NCBI GenBank assembly: GCA_937959275.1
Contig: CALGLU010000109.1
Span: 1-61,184 of the forward strand
Length of the DNA stretch: 61,184 nt
DNA from: an uncultured Saprospiraceae bacterium
GTDB lineage: Bacteria > Bacteroidota > Bacteroidia > Chitinophagales > Saprospiraceae
Direction: 5' to 3'
The notes under the pieces were generated by a model that saw only the letters and a program-made list of their open reading frames with translations, had not been told where the DNA came from and made no database searches. A program made the translations under genes and the position numbers. Below are positions 19,821-29,088 of the stretch, piece by piece (position 1 is the stretch's first letter; the number at the start of each line of letters is the position of its first letter).

Positions 19821-19952
19821 GGGGCTCCCGTTGGTCGCAGTGTTGAGTGTGGTAGCGAAGCGGACATCCCGTAGTGAACGTAAGTGAATGGCGGGGTTGA
19901 ATGGGTCACAAGGCATGAACCAGCAACATGTTTTACATATTAGCTTGACTTG
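19821..19952. other. GC-richer convergent spacer
   Basis: The 132 bp between the convergent dapD and VOC genes are visibly richer in G and C than their surroundings (ggctcccgttggtcgcag, gtggtagcgaagcggacatc). No ORF and no clear stem-loop followed by a T-run were found. It may be a decayed repeat. Confidence 0.4.
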
Positions 19953-21014
19953 TTAATCTTTCCTTCGATTTAATCCAAGGGCTTTTAACATCCACTTTGG
20001 CAAAGGTTTAGACGGGTCCCGTTTTCTTAAATCCAAATACCAACCGAGCTTTTTAAGAATTGGAATTTTATGCGCTTCAACAAATTCAATCAACGTGCCA
20101 TCCGGATCTTCAATATAGGAAAAATGGCCAGCGGCTTCACCCATGTCAAAGCTGTCACTACTATCCACAGTAAATGAGTGGCCTTCTGACTCACATCGTT
20201 CTTTCATTTCTGTCATGCCTTGGATATCAAAACACAAATGAATAAATCCGATATCACCCCAGAATCGATTTTCAAATATTTTCCTAGGAGATCGCTCTAA
20301 GGCCTGAACTAATTCTATCTCGCTATGGCCAATCCACTCGCTAAATGGCCCTCGTCGAGGTGCGCTGTGCGTCAGCAGGACACGACGATACACTTCATCC
20401 CCTTTTGGCAACTCGGAGAAATCTGGGAATACACCGGATTCATCAAATAGGATGGTATCGTAGCCAAGGATCGTTTTATAGAAGTCGATAGATGCTTGCA
20501 TATTTGATACGCCAATTGTACAGCCGTATATACCACCAGTTGACGGTGATTTCTTAGTAAACCAATGCTTTGATGGGACGACATCGATTACATTCCCATA
20601 CGGGTCTTTGACATAAAAATGATGCTGCTTATCTGTTCTTTTTTGAGGTTCACTAATGACATCTAGCTTGTGCTTGATCAGGTGTGCATGCGTTTGCATC
20701 ACGTCTCTGCTCTTTACTTTCGCTGCAAATATGCCAAGGTCGCCAATGGATAATTCAAAATTTGCTTTAACGGGTGTTCTATTCGTGTATTGCCAGATTT
20801 CAATGCCGCCCCCACCTTGCCTGCTCATCGCTAAGACCGCATGTCGATCGCGAGGTTCGCCACCTGTATATGGCAACATAAGTGCAGCCGTGGCAGCTTC
20901 ATCAAAAATGGGCACATCTATTCTAAATGCTTTTCTATACCAATCCCATGCTTCATAGGTGTTTGGATTCCCAATACCGATTTGTTGAATGCCTCCTATA
21001 ATTGGCTTATCCAT
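19953..21014 (-). CDS. two-domain VOC (glyoxalase/HPPD-fold) protein
   Basis: 353 residues with two vicinal-oxygen-chelate domains, about 5-140 and 155-315. The second has the usual metal-ligand positions: His in IGFIHLCFD and Glu in GTLIEFVEAH; the first-strand histidine of classical HPPD is not visible (GCTIGVSN). The first domain has FYVKDPYGNVIDVVPS. The family includes glyoxalases, extradiol dioxygenases and hydroxyphenylpyruvate dioxygenase; the exact reaction here is unknown. The gene starts 6 bp after the stop of the AONS-family enzyme, so the pair is an operon and probably one pathway. Confidence 0.8.
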   Translation of the reverse strand: MDKPIIGGIQQIGIGNPNTYEAWDWYRKAFRIDVPIFDEAATAALMLPYTGGEPRDRHAVLAMSRQGGGGIEIWQYTNRTPVKANFELSIGDLGIFAAKVKSRDVMQTHAHLIKHKLDVISEPQKRTDKQHHFYVKDPYGNVIDVVPSKHWFTKKSPSTGGIYGCTIGVSNMQASIDFYKTILGYDTILFDESGVFPDFSELPKGDEVYRRVLLTHSAPRRGPFSEWIGHSEIELVQALERSPRKIFENRFWGDIGFIHLCFDIQGMTEMKERCESEGHSFTVDSSDSFDMGEAAGHFSYIEDPDGTLIEFVEAHKIPILKKLGWYLDLRKRDPSKPLPKWMLKALGLNRRKD

Positions 21015-21020
21015 AATTGT

Positions 21021-22274
21021 TTAAATCACAGGAGCACTATATTGTTCAGCTGATATTTTGTATTCGCCTTCTTTTAATTTAAGGGCTATTGCTTCAAAGG
21101 CATCTAGAGTAATATCGATATCCTCAAATGTATGCGAAGCAGTTGGAATCAGCCGCAGTAAGATCATACCCTTGGGAATGACTGGATAGACAACAATGGA
21201 ACAAAAGATATTGAAATTGTCTCTCATATCTTTAACCAATGCCATCGCTTCCTCGACAGAACCGTGCATATATACAGGTGTCACACAACTATTTGTGACT
21301 CCAATATCAAGACCTCTTTCCTTTAGGCCAGCTTGTAGTTTGTTAACATTTGCCCAAAGCTTATCTTTCATTTCAGGCGCAGCTTTCATTAATTCAAGTC
21401 TCTTTTTAGCACCCAGCACAATCGGCATTGGTACTGACTTGGCATAAATCTGTGACCTGATATTATATTTTAAATACTGTATAATATCCTTATCTCCAGC
21501 TAAAAAGGCCCCGATGCTAGCAAATGACTTAGCAAACGTAGCAAAATAGACATCGATCTCATCTTGAATGCCCTGCTCCTCGCCCGCACCCGCACCTGTT
21601 GCTCCCAATGTCCCAAAACCATGAGCATCATCAACAAGTAACCTGAATTCAAAATGGTCTTTTAATGCTACAATCTCTCTCAGCTTCCCTTGATCGCCGC
21701 GCATGCCAAAGACACCTTCTGAAATCACTAAAATTCCACCTTCAGTACCATCGACCAACTTCTTTGCTCTAACTAGACACTTTTCTAAGCTTTCGATATT
21801 GTTGTGTTCATAAGCAAATCGCTTACCCAGATGCATCCTAACGCCATCCACAATGCACGCATGGCATTCGCTATCATAGACGATGACGTCATGACGATCA
21901 ACTAATGCGTCGACCGTTGACATAATCCCTTGATACCCAAAATTGAGGAGTAAGGCTGCTTCTTTTGATTCAAAAGCGGCAAGTTCCTTTTCCAGAGCAT
22001 CGTGTTGCTCTGTATTACCAGACATCATTCGAGAGCCCATTGGATAAGAAAGACCCCATTCTGAAGTGGCCGTTGCGTCTATTTCCCTTATTTCGGGATG
22101 ATTTCCCATGCCGAGATAATCATTAATACTCCAACAGATGATCTCTTTGCCATTGAACTGCATTCGACTGCCTAATTCACCTGTTAATTTTGGAAAGATC
22201 CAATATCCTTCCGCCACATCCGCAAATTTTCCCAGCGGACCTGGATTGTTTTTTCGTTTTGTAAAAATATCCAT
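21021..22274 (-). CDS. AONS-superfamily PLP enzyme (serine palmitoyltransferase / cysteate acyltransferase-like)
   Basis: 417 residues from ATG 22274 (a GTG lies directly upstream at 22277). It is a fold-type I PLP enzyme of the alpha-oxoamine synthase family. The Schiff-base lysine is Lys249 in FATFAKSFA, the cofactor aspartate and histidine are in LVDDAHGFG, and the start of the core is NDYLGMGNHPEI. Related enzymes condense an amino acid with an acyl-CoA: serine palmitoyltransferase, which makes sphingolipids, or the cysteate acyltransferase of sulfonolipids in Bacteroidota. 2-Amino-3-ketobutyrate ligase is a less likely alternative. Sequence alone does not separate serine from cysteate use. 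Confidence 0.85.
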   Translation of the reverse strand: MDIFTKRKNNPGPLGKFADVAEGYWIFPKLTGELGSRMQFNGKEIICWSINDYLGMGNHPEIREIDATATSEWGLSYPMGSRMMSGNTEQHDALEKELAAFESKEAALLLNFGYQGIMSTVDALVDRHDVIVYDSECHACIVDGVRMHLGKRFAYEHNNIESLEKCLVRAKKLVDGTEGGILVISEGVFGMRGDQGKLREIVALKDHFEFRLLVDDAHGFGTLGATGAGAGEEQGIQDEIDVYFATFAKSFASIGAFLAGDKDIIQYLKYNIRSQIYAKSVPMPIVLGAKKRLELMKAAPEMKDKLWANVNKLQAGLKERGLDIGVTNSCVTPVYMHGSVEEAMALVKDMRDNFNIFCSIVVYPVIPKGMILLRLIPTASHTFEDIDITLDAFEAIALKLKEGEYKISAEQYSAPVI

Positions 22275-22500
22275 CACTTGATGTTAGCCGGTAAATGTAC
22301 AGTTTTAAAACGTTCGCCTTATTCGCAAAACAGAATATTTTAGTCTTTAAATGGTCTTACACAATTTTAACACCTTGTTTTTGGACTTTAGTCGCAAATA
22401 ACTCATATAATAGATCGTTCTAAGGCTAATTCGGGTCTCCATAATACCTTAACAATTGTAAAGACACGTATTGATTTTTCTTGATTCTAAACTTGCGGAG

Positions 22501-23091
22501 ATGTCACAGGGTACATTTTTTTTACCATTTATGTTGTTTTGCTTCGTTTGTTTGAGCTCATGCGGTGGAGATATGGATGAAATTATCATAGAACCTGAAA
22601 GTGTAGAGACATGTAGCAATGACTTGGCTTTAATGGCTGATACACAGATTGAAGTCGATTTTAGTGCTGATGCGATAGCGCACTTGTTTTTAGCATCATG
22701 CGACGATGTATCTATGAGTGGCGAGTCTCTATTTGATTATAATTATGTCATTGTTGATGTAGAATGGGACTCGTGGGGGACGAATGATAATCTAAGATTT
22801 CATGATGTATTGGATGGCATACCTGGTATCACTTTTGGTAGCCAAGGTATACCAGAGATTGGTGATACATTAAGCCCCTATCTTGGACAAGAATCCTTAT
22901 TTGCTGGGCAAAATCGAGAAAATAGATATGAGACTGGTGGAATCATCATTACGATTGAACAATCAGGAACGGCAATTGGTGAATTTATTGGTGGTATCAT
23001 TGAAGGCACTATTGATAACCAGAACGACGAATTAGATTCAGCAATGATAATTGGTCGGTTTTGTGCACCAATTGTAACTGTTTGCGATTAA
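22501..23091 (+). CDS. uncharacterised lipoprotein
   Basis: 196 residues from ATG 22501, chosen over an in-frame TTG at 22471 because it gives a clean lipoprotein signal (FVCLSSCGG). The mature part is acidic and has several cysteines (ETCSND, LASCDDV, RFCAPIVTVCD), with a predicted beta-rich pattern (VIVDVEWDSWG, GIIITIEQSGTAIGEF). It resembles no family I can name. It converges on the lipoprotein pair at 23122-25208. Confidence 0.7.
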   Translation: MSQGTFFLPFMLFCFVCLSSCGGDMDEIIIEPESVETCSNDLALMADTQIEVDFSADAIAHLFLASCDDVSMSGESLFDYNYVIVDVEWDSWGTNDNLRFHDVLDGIPGITFGSQGIPEIGDTLSPYLGQESLFAGQNRENRYETGGIIITIEQSGTAIGEFIGGIIEGTIDNQNDELDSAMIIGRFCAPIVTVCD

Positions 23092-23121
23092 CAATAGTTT
23101 ACTTGCCTTGCTTTTACTTTA

Positions 23122-23616
23122 CTAGTTAACGAGGTCATTCAAACTGATGCCTTCTGGCATTCCCTGAGGGAATCTTGCAAATTTTGATAGCTCTTCTAAT
23201 GAGTTTATGTTTACTAAATACTTTTTTCGATTTGCTGATGAGATGACAACTAAGTTAATCGGCAACGTAAACAGCGCCCACCACCCGTGTCCTAAAGTCA
23301 TTAATGGGATCAATCTACTTTCGCTTTTATTTAGATCTTTCGTGTTAGTAGCACGAGATAAAATAACGCGAACAGATTTAACCTTGCTTGTATCAATAGC
23401 AGTCACGATGTGCTGAGTTGAGTTGTCTTTCAGATAAATAATTTCCTCTTCATCTACTGCTATTAATTCGCCAGAGACTGGGCTCTTTCCAACACGATTA
23501 ATTATTATCGTACTACCCTTGACATATATTGGGAGTTGATCAATGATGGGTACAGTCTTAAGCGAAATACAAGAACTCCAAAGGAAAATAAATATGATAT
23601 AATAAATATATTTCAT
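23122..23616 (-). CDS. uncharacterised lipoprotein (downstream member of a coupled pair)
   Basis: 164 residues from ATG 23616, selected because it gives a lipoprotein signal (MKYIYYIIFIFLWSSC) and overlaps the upstream stop as ATGA. A further start at 23643 lies inside the upstream gene. The middle (VSGELIAVDEEEIIYLKDN) looks like a small beta-barrel, and a hydrophobic stretch (LIPLMTLGHGWWALFTLPINL) may insert into a membrane. No function is recognised; translational coupling suggests a complex with the upstream product. Confidence 0.7.
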   Translation of the reverse strand: MKYIYYIIFIFLWSSCISLKTVPIIDQLPIYVKGSTIIINRVGKSPVSGELIAVDEEEIIYLKDNSTQHIVTAIDTSKVKSVRVILSRATNTKDLNKSESRLIPLMTLGHGWWALFTLPINLVVISSANRKKYLVNINSLEELSKFARFPQGMPEGISLNDLVN

Positions 23617-25208
23617 ATAGCTTCTTGTACACTGGAGTTCCAAAACAAAGCTTCTGATTCTGCTTCCTGATTTTTATATTGGATGGCTAATTCTTTCCAA
23701 AAGCTTTTGTCTAATGCCATCATTTTTTTAAATGAATCTATGTTCTTGTCTTCTAACCATTCTTTTCGCATCCATTCCAAATAGTATCCTGTAGCACTTA
23801 CAAATAACTCATAATCGATACCATCTTGTATGCAAGGTAGATCATACTTTAAAATGGCATGATCACCGGGCAATGTAATCATGTTATTCTTATCAATATT
23901 GCCGATGGATAGTTTGACTGAAGAATTTGATTGATTATTAAATATCACTTCGTCTGGAAATAAAGATACTGGATTTACTTCCTGTATTATAGTTGAAATA
24001 CCTACATAGTCAATCCGCCAATGTCCTTTAGGTATTGTCATTTTTATCTTTATTGTTCTAGCTGAAATTAATTCATCTGGTAGATTAACGAGAATTTTGT
24101 TTTTCGCAATTGGCCCTATTTCGTACACATCCTTAACATGCTGCCATCTATTTTTATCGATATTCCAATAGTGAATTTTTATAAAACTCTTTTCTAGTAT
24201 AGGCTCAAAAAAGGCAGAACCAACCTTTGTGTTTCGTTCGTAGAGTGCAATAAAATCTGTTGATTCATCACCTAATAATGACAAAGTATTATAGAGTAAA
24301 AACGTTGTAATTAAGGATTGTCTGAAATTTAATAGGAGCCCTTTTTTATGCTGGTCAAGCTTGTTGAATTCGAATACGAGTTCTTGTTGAGAAAATAGGT
24401 CTGTTGAGTCCGTAACCGAGAAATATTCTTTGTCATCAATCGCCGCAACATAAGTACTAATGTCATCATCACTTTGTGAACGTGCTTTAGATGGGCTGAC
24501 ACCCATCGTACATTCGTAAAAACCTTCGCTGGACTGCAATACCTGATGATGGGGAGATTTAGGAATTGCTAACAGCTCTATTTTGTCAATCACATGTGTT
24601 TCAAGTGCTTCATTTTTGATCGTCAATTCAAAGTGTTCACCCGGTGATGTATATTGTAATGCATCAAGGTCTGTACTTTTTAATGACGGTGTAATGGCAT
24701 GAGAAAATCCTTCAGCATTGCACTTTCTCAAATCATCATTTCCTTCGACATAAAATGTTGGGCAAGACCCAAAACATGATTTCGGATTAAGGGCACAATT
24801 CACATTAAGCGCTAGATTAAAGGCAATCATTATCCCTAGTGAGGTCTTTCTTTCTTTGTCTAAGGATTTAAACATTGAATAATCATTTGTTTCTCCAATG
24901 ACGATTTCATCGATATGAAACGATAAGAAGCCAGTTTTTATAATGTTTCGCTTAAAATCATATAATTGGCCACGACCAATAATTGAATCTAATTCAGTGC
25001 TTTGCCATGTCGTCAAAATAGCTGCATCACCATTTTTAAAATGCAATTTATAGAAGTTCGTTTGCGTAGTGTCAATATGAAGAATTGCATTTTGATCTTG
25101 ATATTGTTTTCTGAAATCGTCTCTTACAACTATTCTCGTGTTACATGTCTGTAATACAATAATTGCAACGAATAGAAAGAAAACAATTTTGAAAATAGAT
25201 CTCATCAT
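23613..25208 (-). CDS. uncharacterised large lipoprotein
   Basis: 531 residues with a lipoprotein-like signal (FLFVAIIVLQTC, Cys22). It starts at one of two adjacent ATGs (25208, 25205). There is a cysteine cluster near residue 140 (NCALNPKSCFGSCPTFYVEG) and then beta-rich sequence with no catalytic motif that I recognise. Its stop overlaps the start of the next lipoprotein by 4 bp, so the pair is co-translated. Similar cysteine-cluster lipoproteins occur in Bacteroidota but are not characterised to my knowledge. Confidence 0.65.
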   Translation of the reverse strand: MMRSIFKIVFFLFVAIIVLQTCNTRIVVRDDFRKQYQDQNAILHIDTTQTNFYKLHFKNGDAAILTTWQSTELDSIIGRGQLYDFKRNIIKTGFLSFHIDEIVIGETNDYSMFKSLDKERKTSLGIMIAFNLALNVNCALNPKSCFGSCPTFYVEGNDDLRKCNAEGFSHAITPSLKSTDLDALQYTSPGEHFELTIKNEALETHVIDKIELLAIPKSPHHQVLQSSEGFYECTMGVSPSKARSQSDDDISTYVAAIDDKEYFSVTDSTDLFSQQELVFEFNKLDQHKKGLLLNFRQSLITTFLLYNTLSLLGDESTDFIALYERNTKVGSAFFEPILEKSFIKIHYWNIDKNRWQHVKDVYEIGPIAKNKILVNLPDELISARTIKIKMTIPKGHWRIDYVGISTIIQEVNPVSLFPDEVIFNNQSNSSVKLSIGNIDKNNMITLPGDHAILKYDLPCIQDGIDYELFVSATGYYLEWMRKEWLEDKNIDSFKKMMALDKSFWKELAIQYKNQEAESEALFWNSSVQEAI

Positions 25209-25266
25209 GTCATGTTGTTATGTAAATAACAATTACTCCTTTTATTCAGAATAAGTAAAACCCTTT

Positions 25267-26973
25267 TTAATGCGATTCACGCAATTTTACATCCACAGAC
25301 TTACCTACCAAAAAATCCATGTCTGCGCCTCTGTCCGCTTGCTCGACATGGTCTAAGTACAGCTGTATATAGCCTCGCTTAATGCCAAGATCTGGTGGAG
25401 ACCAATTTTCTTTTCTACTTACCAATTCATCTTCAGTTACATTCAGAGTCAATGTTCGATTGGGCACATCTAGAATGATTTCATCTCCATTTTCTACCAA
25501 AGCCAGTGTACCGCCTACCGCAGACTCAGGTGATACATGCAGTACTGTTGTCCCAAAAGCCGTCCCACTCATTCTCCCATCGGATACTCTGACGACATCG
25601 GTTATTCCTTTTTCCAACAGTTGTTTTGGTAAGGCCATATTGCCCACTTCTGCCATGCCGGGATACCCTTTTGGTCCTGCATTTTTTAACACCATCACAC
25701 TCGTCCCATCAATCTGCAAGTCTTTAGAATTAATACGTGCATGATAGTCTTCAATGTCTTCAAAGACTACAGCTTTACCAGTATGAACTAATAACTCATC
25801 TGAAGCAGCAGCTGGCTTAATGACAGCACCTCGCTCACAGAGGTTCCCATACACAACCACAATACCAGCATTTTCTTGAAAGGGTTCTTTGAATTCTGCT
25901 AATACGTTTTTATCATAATTTTCGGCATCAGAAGAATTTTCAACGATACTTTTGCCATTGACTGCAGGTGTTTCTTTTAATAAATGTGATAATTCTTTTA
26001 CCACCACAGGGAGTCCGCCCGCATAATAAAAATCCTCCATATAAAATTCCCCTGCTGGCTGTAGATTGGTCAATAAGGGAACTTGACTGCCGATTGTATC
26101 AAAGTCATCCAGCGTTAGATCGATACCAACTCGACCGGCGATCGCAAGCATGTGCACAACAAAATTACTAGAACCACCTGTAGCAGAATTAACGACGATT
26201 GCGTTTTCAAAAGCTTCTCTCGTTAATACATCGGATACCTTACGATCGTCTTCGACCATTTTCATAATCTCGCGACCTGACATCTGCGCAATGACTTTCT
26301 TTCTAGAATCCACTGCTGGAATGGCAGCACAACCTGGTAATGACATGCCCAAGGCTTCCGTCATTACAGCCATAGTTGATGCCGTGCCCATCACCATACA
26401 ATGGCCTTTACTTCTTCCAAAACAAGACTCCATTTCTCGAATCTCACTGTCCTCTAATTCTCCCATCGTCACTTTATCAGCTATGCGCCAGACATCAGAT
26501 GTAGCAAGTGGTTTACCTTTATAACGACCAGTCAACATCGCACCTCCGGAGACAACGATCGTTGGCAAATCAACGCTAGCTGCTCCCATAATTAGGGAAG
26601 GCGTTGTTTTGTCACAACCACAAAGCAAGACCACACCGTCAATCGGATTCGCACGAATCGATTCTTCAACATCCATGCTGGCGAGATTTCGATAGAGCAT
26701 CGTTGTTGGTTTCATTAAAGTCTCACCGAGAGACATCACTGGAAATTCAACTGGAAACCCGCCCGCTTGGATTACACCTTTTTTAACAGATTCTGCTAAT
26801 TCTCTAAAATGTGCATTGCAGGGGGTTAGCTCTGACCAAGTATTGCAAATACCAATAATCGGCTTGCCGAATTCATCATCAGGGATGCCCTGATTTTTCA
26901 TCCAAGCACGATAAATAAATCCATTTCGTCCTGTCTGTCCGAACCAAGCCTGTGATCTTAATTGTTTTCCCAT
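25267..26973 (-). CDS. IlvD/Edd-family dehydratase, sugar-acid (arabinonate-type) branch
   Basis: A 568-residue Fe-S dehydratase. Cysteines fit the [2Fe-2S] pattern of L-arabinonate/D-xylonate dehydratases: Cys52 (ELTPCNAHF), Cys120 (LLCGCDKTTPS) and Cys192 (GRSKGHCMVMG). The catalytic-serine motif is GRMSGTAFGTT. The N-terminus (SQAWFGQTGRNGFIYRAW) also matches the sugar-acid branch rather than biosynthetic IlvD, which would sit with ilv genes. It should convert an aldonate to a 2-keto-3-deoxy-aldonate. Nearby sugar isomerase and sulfatase genes fit carbohydrate catabolism. True dihydroxy-acid dehydratase remains a lower-probability alternative. Confidence 0.8.
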   Translation of the reverse strand: MGKQLRSQAWFGQTGRNGFIYRAWMKNQGIPDDEFGKPIIGICNTWSELTPCNAHFRELAESVKKGVIQAGGFPVEFPVMSLGETLMKPTTMLYRNLASMDVEESIRANPIDGVVLLCGCDKTTPSLIMGAASVDLPTIVVSGGAMLTGRYKGKPLATSDVWRIADKVTMGELEDSEIREMESCFGRSKGHCMVMGTASTMAVMTEALGMSLPGCAAIPAVDSRKKVIAQMSGREIMKMVEDDRKVSDVLTREAFENAIVVNSATGGSSNFVVHMLAIAGRVGIDLTLDDFDTIGSQVPLLTNLQPAGEFYMEDFYYAGGLPVVVKELSHLLKETPAVNGKSIVENSSDAENYDKNVLAEFKEPFQENAGIVVVYGNLCERGAVIKPAAASDELLVHTGKAVVFEDIEDYHARINSKDLQIDGTSVMVLKNAGPKGYPGMAEVGNMALPKQLLEKGITDVVRVSDGRMSGTAFGTTVLHVSPESAVGGTLALVENGDEIILDVPNRTLTLNVTEDELVSRKENWSPPDLGIKRGYIQLYLDHVEQADRGADMDFLVGKSVDVKLRESH

Positions 26974-27101
26974 TGTCTAAATTGAAGTATAGATAAATAT
27001 ACTGTTTAGACGGGTATTCAAAGATGTTTAGCTGATCGAATTAGAAATCCGATAAAACACTTGCTGGAAAATTTGTCTATCCAACAAAGCCTACTAATCG
27101 T

Positions 27102-27737
27102 TTATGGACAAGGTATAGGAGTAGAAGTCAATATCCCTGAGTTATTGACTTTAACTCTAAAACATGTGCCATTAGGGGATGTCAGAATGACTCCAAAACA
27201 ACTATCTTCTACGTATACATCTCCTTTTTCAACGATAATATCTGTTTTTGCTTCGCAGGTATCTTCAACAAAAATTCTGATTTCATGAAACTCTCCTTCA
27301 AAGCCATCGATCTCTAAAAAGCTTAGATTAGGGATGCCTGAATTTTGAAAAATGAGAGTCTCTAGACCTGGGGTAGAAGTTTCACTAGCGTTAAAGATCG
27401 GAGCACTAAAGCTATCATAAATCCTAAAATTAGCGCAGGGTGTTCCACAGTGGCCCGTGACATCTACTTCTATTCTAGTAATGTCAACTAAGGTAGTTAG
27501 ATCAATTCTGACTAAAGCAGGAAATAGCCATAAAGAGCTAGAAGTTATACTGTTATAGTCAATTCCACACGATGCAACTGATGGAATATTTGTAGCAAAA
27601 TGATTGAGTCCAGCTTCTTCCCATGTGTCTCCACATGCCGATGGGACAGGAATAGCATTTTCAAATGGTATAATGATTTGTGCATGCATTCCTAATGAAA
27701 GAATAAAACATACGATAAGAATTGGAAATGTCTTCAT
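27102..27737 (-). CDS. uncharacterised secreted protein
   Basis: 211 residues from ATG 27737, which gives a proper signal peptide (MKTFPILIVCFILSLGMHAQ); an earlier in-frame start adds an unlikely extension. The mature protein is beta-rich with paired cysteines (VPSACGDTW, GHCGTPCANF, VEDTCEAKT, VEDSCFGVIL, NGTCFRVKV) and no recognisable catalytic motif. Probably an exported protein stabilised by disulfides. Function unknown. Confidence 0.65.
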   Translation of the reverse strand: MKTFPILIVCFILSLGMHAQIIIPFENAIPVPSACGDTWEEAGLNHFATNIPSVASCGIDYNSITSSSLWLFPALVRIDLTTLVDITRIEVDVTGHCGTPCANFRIYDSFSAPIFNASETSTPGLETLIFQNSGIPNLSFLEIDGFEGEFHEIRIFVEDTCEAKTDIIVEKGDVYVEDSCFGVILTSPNGTCFRVKVNNSGILTSTPIPCP

Positions 27738-27947
27738 AAGAATTGTGTTTAAATGTGTAACTAAATTTAGAAGTTGGTTAAAACCTAAAATTAGTCTGAA
27801 TACAAATACCACACAATCCCATAAAACAAGGGTATTTCATAAAAAGTGAAGAAAGTTGATACTTGTAAAGTATACGGTTGCTAGCCGCCTAACTCGTACG
27901 ATACCTGAGTTTAGCTATTCTTTACTGTATTTCCATTACAAGAGGTC

Positions 27948-28901
27948 TTATATATATTGCTCTAGCAAGCGTTTAGTGGCTCGAATGCCATCTGGTTCGC
28001 TTAATTCTTCACCCTCATATTCAATACCTACATAGCCGTCAAAGTCTGACTCAGTGACAATAGCCATCATTTTTTTATAATCGATCAATGTCTCATTGCC
28101 CTTAGTGTCAAAAGCATATGACTTGGCACTGACACCTTTTGCATAGGGTAAAAAATCTTTTAAGCCTTGGTACCGATCATAGGCTTCGCTACATTTATTT
28201 CCTTGTGTACTGCCCCATTTCTTATTGAGACACCAATTGCCAAAATCTGGTAAGGTCCCAAAATTTGGCATGTTGACCTCCTTAATAATATTTGCAATCC
28301 AGGCACCATCCGAACTATACAGACCATGATTTTCGATGAGTACATTGATGTTTTCTTTGGCTGCGTACTCGAGTAGTTGTGACATACCATCCATTAGAGC
28401 GACTCTTGTTTCTTCTTTTGTTCCGTCACCAAAAGCATTCACCCGAATCGAATGACAGCCTAATAATTTTGCTGCATTGACCCATTTAAAATGATTCTCC
28501 GCCGCCTGTTTTCGTTTTGCTTTATCTGGATCTCCTAGATCACCTTCGTCATCAACCATGATTAATAAACTGTTGACATCGACATCATCCGCCTTTTGTT
28601 TCATTAATTGCCAAAATGATTCATCATTGGCGTGATCCACGTAAAATTGATTCACGTATTCAACCGCATGAATGTCATAATCTGTTGCTGTGATTCTAGC
28701 AAAATCGTTAGGGTCTAATTCTTTGCCAAAAAAGGCTCTGTTTAATGACCATTGCGCTAATGAGATGTTAAGTTTCATTTGTGGAGTATCTTCTATATGA
28801 GGTTTTGATTGTACTTCTCCTTTACAGGAAATAAGTGAACTTGTCATCAATGTTGGAATACAAAGAGCTGTTGACTGCTTGAGAAATGATCGTCTTTCCA
28901 T
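27948..28901 (-). CDS. sugar phosphate isomerase/epimerase-like TIM-barrel lipoprotein
   Basis: 317 residues from ATG 28901, where the sequence begins MERRSFLKQST, a Tat-like twin-arginine start followed by a possible lipobox (SLISC). The xylose-isomerase-like TIM barrel shows likely metal ligands in AVEYVNQF, LIENHG, LPDFGNW and YVGIEYEGE. Exported proteins of this family in Bacteroidota are common near polysaccharide-use genes, but substrates are mostly unknown. The upstream spacer to the divergent sulfatase 2 is 187 bp and should carry both promoters. Confidence 0.8.
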   Translation of the reverse strand: MERRSFLKQSTALCIPTLMTSSLISCKGEVQSKPHIEDTPQMKLNISLAQWSLNRAFFGKELDPNDFARITATDYDIHAVEYVNQFYVDHANDESFWQLMKQKADDVDVNSLLIMVDDEGDLGDPDKAKRKQAAENHFKWVNAAKLLGCHSIRVNAFGDGTKEETRVALMDGMSQLLEYAAKENINVLIENHGLYSSDGAWIANIIKEVNMPNFGTLPDFGNWCLNKKWGSTQGNKCSEAYDRYQGLKDFLPYAKGVSAKSYAFDTKGNETLIDYKKMMAIVTESDFDGYVGIEYEGEELSEPDGIRATKRLLEQYI

Positions 28902-29088
28902 GAGACGTAAGGTAAGGGGTGTGACTGAGGTTTTGAAATTTATTGACTCACAATTGTACATAGTTTTTTCGAGCAGATAAACACAGCTTATTCAATTATG
29001 CAGCACAAACTTTCCTGTAGATTCATATTCTTAATTAAATGAGGCTATTTTAGAAGTCCATTTAATGAGTCAATAAATTAAGGCCAAT

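Noticed and set aside
25267-26973. Biosynthetic ilvD
   Set aside because: The motifs and N-terminus fit the sugar-acid dehydratase branch and no branched-chain amino-acid genes are nearby; kept only as an alternative.
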